9,269 nucleotides of DNA. Source: an uncultured Oscillospiraceae bacterium (GTDB lineage Bacteria; Bacillota; Clostridia; Oscillospirales; Acutalibacteraceae). The notes beneath the pieces are model-generated. The model saw only the letters and a list, made by a program, of their open reading frames with translations, did not search any database and had not been told where the DNA came from. Shown piece by piece: positions 1 to 5,777 of this stretch. The stretch spans positions 1-9,269 of the forward strand of contig URDW01000082.1 in NCBI GenBank assembly GCA_900546735.1, written 5' to 3'. The number at the start of each line of letters is the position of its first letter. Position 1 is the stretch's first letter. The translations under genes were made by a program, and so were the position numbers.

Positions 1-24
1 GCGTCAGATGTGTATAAGAGACAG
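1..24 (+). other. Nextera sequencing adapter remnant (not genomic)
   Basis: These bases are identical to the 3' end of the Illumina Nextera Read 1 adapter. Positions 6-24 are the complete 19-base Tn5 mosaic end, AGATGTGTATAAGAGACAG. Native DNA therefore begins at about position 25, and the gene that runs into this edge is cut by the assembly rather than by biology. A natural Tn5-like end is very unlikely, because the five bases before the mosaic end (GCGTC) also match the adapter. Confidence 0.96.
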
Positions 25-166
25 TGTAAAAACTCACGATCATGCCAATGCCCAGCGCGGCGGTCACGGCCGCACAGATTGGGCTGAAAAAAAGCATGAC
101 CCCGGCGGCAGCAAACAGCGCCGCGCCTGCAAGGATGACCGGCATTTTTAAGTATTTGTTATTCAT
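25..166 (-). CDS. N-terminus of probable sensor histidine kinase (partial)
   Basis: Reading leftwards from an ATG at 166, 47 codons stay open up to the adapter junction. The peptide begins MNNKYLKMPVILAG and is almost wholly hydrophobic: one likely membrane helix covers about residues 9-27 and a second about residues 31-46. Its ATG lies inside the end of the response regulator gene (ATGAATAA, 8-base overlap), an arrangement that implies translational coupling. A membrane protein coupled directly behind an OmpR-type regulator is most often its sensor kinase. Two closely spaced helices with little extracellular loop would fit an intramembrane-sensing type, but the HAMP, dimerisation and ATPase domains are missing from the window. 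The kinase call is therefore inference from position and hydrophobicity. It could be another small membrane protein. Confidence 0.6.
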
Positions 167-836
167 TGTCTATTTTATACCCCATTTTGCGCACGGTTTT
201 GATGATCTGCGGCCTTTCCGGGTCGTCCTCTATCTTGTCGCGCAGCCGTTTGATGTAAACGGTCAGCGTGTTGTCGTTGACAAAGTCGCCCGAAACGTCC
301 CAAATGTTTTCCAGCAGCTGGCTTCTGGTAAGCACGCTGCCGCGGTTGTTTAAAAGGATCAGCAGCAGGCGGTATTCCATGGCGGTCAGAATGATTTCCT
401 GCCCGTTTTTGAACACGCGCGCCTCGTTCGTGCTGACGGTAATGTTTTGCACATGCAGTTTTGTGTCGGCCGTACCGTTTCCGGCGCGGCGCAGCACGCT
501 TTTGATGCGCGCCAGCAGCTCTTTAATACGAAACGGTTTGGCAATGTAGTCGTCTGCACCGAGCTCCAGCCCCATGACCACGTTGACTTCGTCGTCGAAC
601 GCAGTCAGAAAAATCACAGGCGCTTGGCCTTTTTCTTTGATCTTGCGGCACACGTCGTAGCCGCTGCCGTCCGGCAGGGTCAGGTCTAAAAGGTACAGGT
701 CGTGGTCCGTGCGTGCAATTTCATCCATCGCCTCTTTTACCGTTTTGCAAACGGTCACTTCGTAGCCCTCGTTTTTCAGCGAATATTCAAGCCCCATGGC
801 GATCGCGGTGTCATCTTCCAAAACAAGCAGTTTCAT
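159..836 (-). CDS. OmpR/PhoB-family response regulator
   Basis: This is a two-component DNA-binding response regulator of 225 residues, the usual length for the family. The receiver domain covers about residues 1-117. It has the acidic pair D8/D9, the phospho-acceptor D51 (LLDLTLPDG), the switch residue T78 and the conserved K100 followed by P101. The winged-helix DNA-binding domain covers about 126-223, with the typical NTLTVYIKRLRDKIE recognition region and the closing VRKMGYKI. The ATG at 834-836 is preceded by GAGGTG five bases upstream. The gene has its own promoter (854-882) and overlaps the probable kinase gene by 8 bases. All residues needed for phosphorylation are present, so it should be active. 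The target genes and the signal cannot be read from the sequence. The neighbouring sortase-like operon lies behind a terminator and is not obviously co-transcribed. Confidence 0.95.
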   Translation of the reverse strand: MKLLVLEDDTAIAMGLEYSLKNEGYEVTVCKTVKEAMDEIARTDHDLYLLDLTLPDGSGYDVCRKIKEKGQAPVIFLTAFDDEVNVVMGLELGADDYIAKPFRIKELLARIKSVLRRAGNGTADTKLHVQNITVSTNEARVFKNGQEIILTAMEYRLLLILLNNRGSVLTRSQLLENIWDVSGDFVNDNTLTVYIKRLRDKIEDDPERPQIIKTVRKMGYKIDNE

Positions 837-853
837 ACACTCACCTCATTCTT

Positions 854-882
854 ATCATACCACAGAAATATACATCTTTCCA
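854..882 (-). promoter_or_regulatory. Predicted promoter of the response regulator gene
   Basis: On the minus strand a -10 box TATGAT (854-859) is preceded by TG plus one base, giving an extended -10 (TGGTATGAT). A weak -35 TGGAAA (877-882) lies 17 bases upstream. Transcription would start near 847, just ahead of the GAGGTG ribosome binding site. The element sits immediately downstream of the terminator of the preceding operon, which supports independent expression. The -35 matches the consensus at only four of six positions. Confidence 0.6.
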
Positions 883-894
883 TTACAAATGTGT

Positions 895-925
895 AAGAAA
901 AACGGCCGCCCTGTTGGGGCGGCCG
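895..925 (-). terminator. Intrinsic terminator of the four-gene operon
   Basis: On the minus strand a perfect 9-base-pair, almost all-GC stem (903-911 with 917-925) closes a five-base loop. It is followed at once by TTTTTCTT (895-902). It begins 15 bases beyond the stop codon of the sortase-like gene and so ends that operon. There is no comparable T-run on the plus strand, so it acts leftwards only. Confidence 0.9.
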
Positions 926-939
926 GCAGCATCGGTTAT

Positions 940-2139
940 TTAGTTTAAGTAAGCGTCCAGATCCTCGTCGTTCAGCCGCGAGGTGTCCTCGCCGTCCAGC
1001 TGCACGGTGGGGTACCACTGGCTGGCGGTGGCGTATGGATTTTGAGCGCCGGTCTTGTCGTAATAGGCCTGCGGGTAGTACACGTTTTCGTTTACGGTGC
1101 AGTCGTCTGCATCCAGCTTATTGCTGTCGCCGCTTGTCATCTGCACGGCTACGACCACAAAGCGTGCCGAATCGAACAGGTCAGACGCGGCCGACAGCAT
1201 CAGCACCTTATCGCTCAAAAGAATGTCGCGCCCGGTGGTGTAAAGCAGCCGGGAAGACAGATTGGTGCGAAATTCGATCATGGCGTCGTCCGTTAAATTC
1301 GCCACGGCATACGGGAACATTTTGCCGTTGTCGGCCGCTTTGTCGGCGTTGGTGTAAAAGGCGCCGACGACTTTGTAGTTGGCATTTTGGTAAAGCGTGT
1401 TGAACGTGATGACCGGGTTTTCGGCACAGGCCTCGGGCGTGGCATACATGCTTTCCAGCGCACCGAAATAGGCGTTCGACGCGTAAAGCACGGTGTTTCT
1501 GGACTGCGGATCGGTACTGGCGCGCCAGTCCATATACACGCTGCCGCTTTCGTTGATGCGGGCGTTTTCGTCGCGTGTGGCGTAGTAAAGGTTATCGTCG
1601 CCCTGGTAGACGTTGTAGTCTATGTCGCTGCCGGCGATCGAAAGGCGGCCGACAAAGTCCTGGTTGGCGGCGTATTCCTCTATGTGATCCGTCTGCATAC
1701 CGTCTGCGATCGTTACACCGTATTTTTCTTCGGTGTCGGCGATTTTTCTCTCGTTTGCCGCGCGCACGCCGAATACGACCGCCACGATCACGACGGCCGC
1801 CGCCAGAACGCAGAGGATGATCTTAAAGGTCAGCGAACGGAAAAACGCTTTGATCTTTGCACGCCGGTTGCGGTGGTCAGACGGCTCTTTTTGCGCTTCG
1901 GCCTTTTCGTCGTCCTTTTTCTTACTGCGCCTTGGGTCGGGCTTCGGCAGCTTTTTTATGGAAAGTGTTTTTTTGCCGGCCTTTTTGCCGTCTGCCGGTG
2001 CGCTTTCCGGCGCAGGTGTGTCGATAGACGGCTCAGGCGGCGCCAGCGTGTCATCGTTTTGTGTACGCTGCCGGGCGCCGAGATCCTCTAAAATGGCGTC
2101 GATCTCGCTGCGGCCGTCTTGCTTATTTTTGTTGTCCAT
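940..2139 (-). CDS. Membrane-anchored class B sortase-like protein lacking catalytic His and Cys
   Basis: The protein has 399 residues. Residues 1-103 are a charged cytoplasmic segment rich in Lys, Pro and Asp. Residues 104-124 form one membrane helix (KIILCVLAAAVVIVAVVFGV). An extracellular sortase-like domain covers about 155-333, and a Tyr/Asp-rich tail covers 336-399. The domain follows class B sortases closely: NQDFVGRLSIAGSDIDYNVYQG, DNLYY and SGSVYMDWR correspond to the usual VGWI.IPGT.IDYPVVQG, DN.YYL and GSIFMDYR (family pattern from memory). However, the catalytic YGHN motif reads YASN (S221 replaces His), and LSTC reads LSAA (A318 replaces Cys). Only the active-site Arg (R326, ARFVVV) remains. 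It should not perform transpeptidation, so a structural, regulatory or binding role is likely; this is inference. The ATG has GGAGG five bases upstream and lies 14 bases after thiI. The reading frame is intact, which argues against decay. Confidence 0.82.
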   Translation of the reverse strand: MDNKNKQDGRSEIDAILEDLGARQRTQNDDTLAPPEPSIDTPAPESAPADGKKAGKKTLSIKKLPKPDPRRSKKKDDEKAEAQKEPSDHRNRRAKIKAFFRSLTFKIILCVLAAAVVIVAVVFGVRAANERKIADTEEKYGVTIADGMQTDHIEEYAANQDFVGRLSIAGSDIDYNVYQGDDNLYYATRDENARINESGSVYMDWRASTDPQSRNTVLYASNAYFGALESMYATPEACAENPVITFNTLYQNANYKVVGAFYTNADKAADNGKMFPYAVANLTDDAMIEFRTNLSSRLLYTTGRDILLSDKVLMLSAASDLFDSARFVVVAVQMTSGDSNKLDADDCTVNENVYYPQAYYDKTGAQNPYATASQWYPTVQLDGEDTSRLNDEDLDAYLN

Positions 2140-2153
2140 TAGGGCCTCCGTCG

Positions 2154-3323
2154 TTAAATAATGATTTTTCTTGCGCCTGCAATGGCTTCTTCCATCAGCC
2201 GCTCGGCGTCGGGCAGCTGCTCCGCCGCCTCCACCTGTTCCAGCTGCGGGCGTGTTTTGGGGTGCTTTGGCGTAAACACGGTGCAGCAGTCCTCGTACGG
2301 CTGGATCGAGGTCTCGAAGGTGTCGATCTTTCGGGAAATTTTGATGATCTCTTCCTTGTCAAGCCCGATACACGGGCGCAGCACCGGCATCGTCACAGCG
2401 GCGTCGGTGCAGGCGAGCGCGTACACGGTCTGGCTGGCGACCTGGCCAACGCTTTCGCCCGTGATCAGTGCCTGGCAGTTCTGGCGCTTGGCAATTTCTT
2501 CGCTGATCTTCATCATATAGCGGCGCATGATGATCGTAAAGTATTCTTCAGGGCAGTGCTCTTTGATTTTTTCCTGAATTTCTGTAAACGGCACCACGAA
2601 CGTGCAGATGGAGCCGCTGTATTTAGAGACTTTTTTGAGCAGCTCCAGCACTTTGATTTCGGCCAGCTCGCTGGTGTAGGGCGGCGAGGCAAAGTGCACG
2701 GCGCAAAGGGCCATGCCGCGTTTTGCCATCATCCAGGCTGCGACCGGGCTGTCGATGCCGCCGCTGATCAGCACAGCCGCGCGTCCGCCGGTTGAGACCG
2801 GCATGCCGCCTGCGCCTTTTTCGGCATCTGCGTGCACAAAGGCAAAACGGTCGCGCACCTCGATCGTAACGGTCACATCCGGGTCGTGCACATCCACATG
2901 CAGGTGGGAAAAGCGTTTCAGCAGGTAACCGCCGGCTTCGCGGCAGATCTCAGGCGAGCCGAGCGGGAATTTTTTGTCGCTGCGCTTGGCGTTCACCTTA
3001 AAGCTGGCCGCGCCCTCGAGCGCCGGCGCCAGGTATTCGCCGGCTGTGCGCAAAATGACCTGCATGTCTTTTTCGCAAACGGCTGCGCGCGAAAGCGCCG
3101 CAATGCCGAATACATGTTTTAATACGTCTACCGCGTCGTCCAGGTCCGTGTCTTCCTCCTGCGGTTCCAGCATGATGGTGGACTGGCTTTTTGTGTAGTC
3201 GAATTTGCCTATTTTGGCCAGCGAGCGGCGCATGTTTTTAATAAGTACATCTTCAAAGGTGCTGCGGTTCAGCCCCTTGAGCGCCAATTCGCCGTTTTTG
3301 ATCAGAATGATCTCTTTTACCAT
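2154..3323 (-). CDS. thiI: tRNA 4-thiouridine synthase ThiI (rhodanese-less form)
   Basis: ThiI adenylates uridine 8 of tRNA and transfers sulfur to give 4-thiouridine. In some bacteria it also feeds sulfur to thiamine thiazole synthesis. The first 165 residues contain the N-terminal ferredoxin-like and THUMP tRNA-binding parts. The PP-loop ATPase follows, with SGGIDSP at 187-193. The sequence PYEDCCTVFTPKHP (342-355) carries C346/C347, the counterpart of the conserved Cys344 of the E. coli enzyme. The protein ends at 389 residues, without the C-terminal rhodanese domain found in E. coli, as in the Bacillus form. I chose the ATG at 3321-3323 because the family begins MxxEIILIKNGELALKG and AAGGAG lies nine bases upstream. 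An in-frame ATG 51 bases earlier would put 17 unrelated residues in front. The cysteine desulfurase ends 5 bases upstream and is its likely sulfur donor. Confidence 0.95.
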   Translation of the reverse strand: MVKEIILIKNGELALKGLNRSTFEDVLIKNMRRSLAKIGKFDYTKSQSTIMLEPQEEDTDLDDAVDVLKHVFGIAALSRAAVCEKDMQVILRTAGEYLAPALEGAASFKVNAKRSDKKFPLGSPEICREAGGYLLKRFSHLHVDVHDPDVTVTIEVRDRFAFVHADAEKGAGGMPVSTGGRAAVLISGGIDSPVAAWMMAKRGMALCAVHFASPPYTSELAEIKVLELLKKVSKYSGSICTFVVPFTEIQEKIKEHCPEEYFTIIMRRYMMKISEEIAKRQNCQALITGESVGQVASQTVYALACTDAAVTMPVLRPCIGLDKEEIIKISRKIDTFETSIQPYEDCCTVFTPKHPKTRPQLEQVEAAEQLPDAERLMEEAIAGARKIII

Positions 3324-3328
3324 TTCGT

Positions 3329-4453
3329 CTATCTCCTTGCAAGCTGCGCCTTGGCCTCCTGCAGGGCGGCGCACAGCGCAGCAATGTCTTCTTCTGTGTT
3401 GTCGCGTGAAAAGCTGATGCGGATCGAACTGTCAATGCGGTCGTCGGCAAGTCCCATCGCCTGCAGCACATGGCTGCGTTTGCCCCGGGCGCAGGCTGAA
3501 CCGGAAGAGACGCAGACGCCGCGCGAGCTTAAAAACTGGATCAGTGTCTGGCTGCGGATGCCCTCGAGCGCCGCATTTAAAATATAGGGCGAGGCTTCCG
3601 GCGCACTGTTGATGACCATGCCGAGATCTTCCATGCCGCGCTTGGCCGCTTCGTTTAATGCCTGCACCTGCTTTTGTATCTTTTTGTGGTCCGGCAGTGC
3701 TTTGACCGCGGCGGCAAAAGCCGCGATCAGGGGTGTGCTTTCCGTGCCCGGGCGCATCTTGCTCTCCTGCTCGCCGCCGAAGGTGCGCGGCGGAATGTGC
3801 ACGCCTTTTTTGATGTAAAGCGCGCCGATGCCTTTCGGCCCGTGAATTTTGTGCGCCGTGACAGTCACCAGGTCTGCGTCCAGTTTTTTTACGCGCACCG
3901 GCAGCTTGCCGAACGACTGCACGCAGTCTATGTGCAAAAGCGCGGGTGCGCCGGCTCGTTTGATCGCGCTGCGGATCGTTTCGACCGGAAAGACCGCGCC
4001 GGATTCGTTGTTGACGTGCATGACCGACACCAGCACGGTGTTTTGGTCAATGGCCTCGGCGATCTGCCCGGCAGTGATGCGGCCGAAGCGGTCCGGCCGG
4101 ATGCGGATGACTTCAAACCCTGCTTTTTCCAGCACGCTGCAGGGCTCCAGCACGCTTTCGTGCTCTACGGCCGTTGTTACAATGCGCTTACCCTTGTGCC
4201 GGCCGGCCTGTGCCGCGCCGAACACGGCCATGTTGTTGGCCTCGGTGCCGCCGCTTGTAAAGTAGATCTCTGCGATGTCGCAGCCAAGCGCATCGGCCAC
4301 GGTGCGGCGCGCCTCCATCAGCACTTTCATGGCCTGCACGCCGGCGCCGTGCAGCGACGAGGCGTTGCCGAAGTTTTCCGTCATCATCTGCACCGCCGCT
4401 TTTACAGCGGCGTCGCAGGGCTTTGTGGTGGCGCTGTTGTCCAGGTAAACCAT
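3329..4453 (-). CDS. NifS-family cysteine desulfurase (NifZ-like partner of ThiI)
   Basis: This PLP-dependent enzyme takes sulfur from L-cysteine, forming alanine and an enzyme persulfide. All key residues are visible in the 374-residue protein: H98 (VEHES), which stacks on the cofactor; N149/E150 (HVNNESG); D176 (HIDCVQSFGK); the Schiff-base lysine K202 (TAHKIHGPKG); RPGTES at 234-239; and the catalytic C321 in SSGSACARGKRSHVL. The ATG fits the family start MxYLDNSATT. GGAAAGG lies in the end of the preceding gene, whose stop is 3 bases away. Placement directly before a rhodanese-less thiI matches the Bacillus NifZ-ThiI pair, in which a dedicated desulfurase passes sulfur straight to ThiI. 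That role is inferred from context. A general IscS-type role in Fe-S cluster assembly cannot be excluded, but no iscU or sufU is nearby. Confidence 0.94.
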   Translation of the reverse strand: MVYLDNSATTKPCDAAVKAAVQMMTENFGNASSLHGAGVQAMKVLMEARRTVADALGCDIAEIYFTSGGTEANNMAVFGAAQAGRHKGKRIVTTAVEHESVLEPCSVLEKAGFEVIRIRPDRFGRITAGQIAEAIDQNTVLVSVMHVNNESGAVFPVETIRSAIKRAGAPALLHIDCVQSFGKLPVRVKKLDADLVTVTAHKIHGPKGIGALYIKKGVHIPPRTFGGEQESKMRPGTESTPLIAAFAAAVKALPDHKKIQKQVQALNEAAKRGMEDLGMVINSAPEASPYILNAALEGIRSQTLIQFLSSRGVCVSSGSACARGKRSHVLQAMGLADDRIDSSIRISFSRDNTEEDIAALCAALQEAKAQLARR

Positions 4454-4456
4454 GGC

Positions 4457-5650
4457 TCAAACCTTTCCGCCGCGGCGCAGATTGTCAAGCTTCAAAATGG
4501 CCGCAATGCTTTTTGCGTCTGTAATGCTGCCGTCCATGACCATTTGCACGGCCTCGTCAAACGGCAGTTTGATCACTTCCAGAAATTCACCTTCGTCCAG
4601 GTGCTGCGTTTTGTATGTAATGCCGGTCGCGGCAAACATGTGGATGATCTCGCCGCAGTAGCCGGGCGAGGGGTACAGTTTGCCGAGCGAAAAGAAGTTG
4701 CGCGCCTCGGCGCCGCACTCTTCTGAAAATTCGCGTTTGCCGGCCTCCAGCGGGTCCTCGCCGGGTTCCAGCTTGCCGGCCGGGATCTCGTACACCAGCT
4801 CTTTGTACGGCGCGCGGAACTGGCGCACCAGCATCGTCTGGCCGTCGTCGTCCAGGCAAAGGATGCCGACGCCGCCGGGGTGCGCAACGATCTCGCGCTT
4901 GGTGGCTTTGCCGCTTGAAAGCACAACGTCGTCGTGGTGCACATGGATGATCTTGCCGTCGAACACGCGGCGCACGTCTACCGTTTGTTCGTAAAAGCCA
5001 AGCGCAATGGCCTCGACCTCGTCGGGCTTGTCGGCCACGAATTTGGCGCCGTGTTCAATGATCTCAAAGCGGGAACCATAGCCGTAAGACACGCCGCACA
5101 TGTCGATCCCATTCGCGTTTGCACCGTCGGCGTCCAGCTTGGTGTCGCCCACAACGAGAACCTTGCTTTTATTTTCTTCCGTTACGCCGAGCGCTTCGGC
5201 GCAGCGGGCAATGATCTCGGCTTTCGGTTCGCAGTCTGCCTGGAACGTAACGCCGCACACCGTGTCTATGTACGGCGCAATCTTAAAACGCGCCAGCAGC
5301 TGTTCAATGTAGCTTTGCGGTTTGGAGGATGCAATGCCGATTTTGGCGCCGTGCGCCTTCAGGCTTTTGAGCATCGAAAAAACGCCGTCAAACAGGCGGC
5401 TTTCCCAAATGCCGGTCTGGCTGTATCTTTCGCGGAATTTGGCCACCAGTTCTTCGGCACGGCTCGGCGAAACGCCGTATTTTTCCTGAAAAGTGATCAG
5501 CAGCGGCGGCCCCATGAAAAAGCCGAGCTTTTCCCAATCGTCATGTGCGATCTGAAATGCGTCCAGCGCAAAAGCCGCGCTTTTCTGAATGCCTTCGCCA
5601 GTGTCGCACAGGGTGCCGTCAAAGTCAAATATAACGGTGTCGTATCTCAA
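4457..5650 (-). CDS. HAD phosphatase-Nudix (ADP-ribose pyrophosphatase-like) fusion protein
   Basis: The protein has 397 residues and two complete enzyme domains in one frame. Residues 1 to about 224 form a HAD-family phosphatase of the phosphoglycolate phosphatase type: nucleophile D9 and acid D11 in FDFDGTL, S108 in IASSKP, K143 in CEPKAE, and D169/D173 in VVGDTKLDADG. Residues 226-397 form a Nudix hydrolase of the NudF type. Its Nudix box at 292-314 fits GX5EX7REUXEEXGU at every fixed position (REFSEECGA end), and REIVAHPGGVGIL and YEIPAGKL precede it. The Nudix half would cut ADP-ribose or a related nucleotide sugar to AMP plus a sugar phosphate, and the HAD half could remove the phosphate; this coupling is inference. 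I chose the TTG at 5648-5650 because GGAGG lies eight bases upstream and the promoter overlaps the longer frame. It is the first gene of the operon. Confidence 0.9.
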   Translation of the reverse strand: MRYDTVIFDFDGTLCDTGEGIQKSAAFALDAFQIAHDDWEKLGFFMGPPLLITFQEKYGVSPSRAEELVAKFRERYSQTGIWESRLFDGVFSMLKSLKAHGAKIGIASSKPQSYIEQLLARFKIAPYIDTVCGVTFQADCEPKAEIIARCAEALGVTEENKSKVLVVGDTKLDADGANANGIDMCGVSYGYGSRFEIIEHGAKFVADKPDEVEAIALGFYEQTVDVRRVFDGKIIHVHHDDVVLSSGKATKREIVAHPGGVGILCLDDDGQTMLVRQFRAPYKELVYEIPAGKLEPGEDPLEAGKREFSEECGAEARNFFSLGKLYPSPGYCGEIIHMFAATGITYKTQHLDEGEFLEVIKLPFDEAVQMVMDGSITDAKSIAAILKLDNLRRGGKV

Positions 5651-5663
5651 ACCCGTCACCTCC
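5648..5663 (-). promoter_or_regulatory. Ribosome binding site deciding the TTG start of the HAD-Nudix gene
   Basis: On the minus strand GGAGG (5659-5663) lies eight bases before a TTG (5648-5650). That TTG opens directly into the first HAD strand (TVIFDFDGTL). No ATG is available in this part of the frame. A GTG at 5657-5659 is too close to the Shine-Dalgarno sequence. A TTG at 5696-5698 coincides with the -35 box, so it cannot be on the transcript. Confidence 0.8.
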
Positions 5664-5669
5664 GGACGT

Positions 5670-5698
5670 AGTATAACATATTTTTGAAAAGTTCTCAA
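5670..5698 (-). promoter_or_regulatory. Promoter of the HAD-Nudix/desulfurase/thiI/sortase-like operon
   Basis: On the minus strand TTGAGA (5693-5698), a 17-base spacer and TATACT (5670-5675) give a near-consensus sigma-A-type promoter. The predicted start point, near 5663, falls at or just before the Shine-Dalgarno sequence. The leader would be only about 13-15 bases, unusually short. The element interlocks with a plus-strand promoter. Confidence 0.8.
5684..5698. repeat. 15-bp imperfect palindrome covering both divergent -35 boxes
   Basis: TTGAAAAGTTCTCAA pairs with its own reverse complement at six of seven positions around a central G. Its left half is the plus-strand -35 and its right half the minus-strand -35. 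It could be an operator for a dimeric repressor controlling both directions, or merely the result of two -35-like boxes facing each other. Confidence 0.45.
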
Positions 5699-5711
5699 TA
5701 ACTTCTATATT
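5684..5711 (+). promoter_or_regulatory. Predicted plus-strand promoter of the DUF1624/HD-hydrolase genes (P1)
   Basis: TTGAAA (5684-5689), a 16-base spacer and TATATT (5706-5711) resemble a sigma-A promoter with five of six matches in each box. It faces the plus-strand genes and overlaps the divergent promoter almost completely: each -35 box lies in the other's spacer. Two RNA polymerases could not occupy both at once. Confidence 0.5.
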
Positions 5712-5728
5712 TTTACGCACGGATATAG

Positions 5729-5734
5729 TATAAT
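5729..5734 (+). promoter_or_regulatory. Consensus -10 box TATAAT, possible second plus-strand promoter (P2)
   Basis: A perfect TATAAT lies 43 bases before the ATG of the DUF1624 gene. At the right distance (5706-5711) the -35 position holds only TATATT, a poor match, so the box would need an activator or act weakly. It may be the true start region if P1 is not used. The arms CTATAT (5705-5710) and ATATAG (5723-5728) form an inverted repeat just upstream, which may be chance in AT-rich sequence. Confidence 0.45.
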
Positions 5735-5777
5735 TACCACTAAGAACCATAATGAAATTTTACAGACTGGTGTTTTT

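Noticed and set aside
2061..2795. 244-codon plus-strand open frame
   Set aside because: It crosses the thiI/sortase-like boundary on the opposite strand and has no motifs. It is a shadow of thiI codon use.
3324..3374. 17-residue N-terminal extension of ThiI
   Set aside because: It overlaps the end of the desulfurase gene, is not like the family, and the internal ATG has a good AAGGAG.
3674..4726. 350-codon plus-strand open frame
   Set aside because: It is antisense to the cysteine desulfurase and the end of the HAD-Nudix gene, has no family motifs or ribosome binding site, and has the composition of a high-GC shadow frame.
4934..5671. 245-codon plus-strand open frame
   Set aside because: It is antisense to the HAD domain and runs through the minus-strand promoter region without its own signals.
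5651..5698. 16-residue N-terminal extension of the HAD-Nudix protein
   Set aside because: Its TTG start is the -35 box of the operon promoter, so the extension would not be transcribed.
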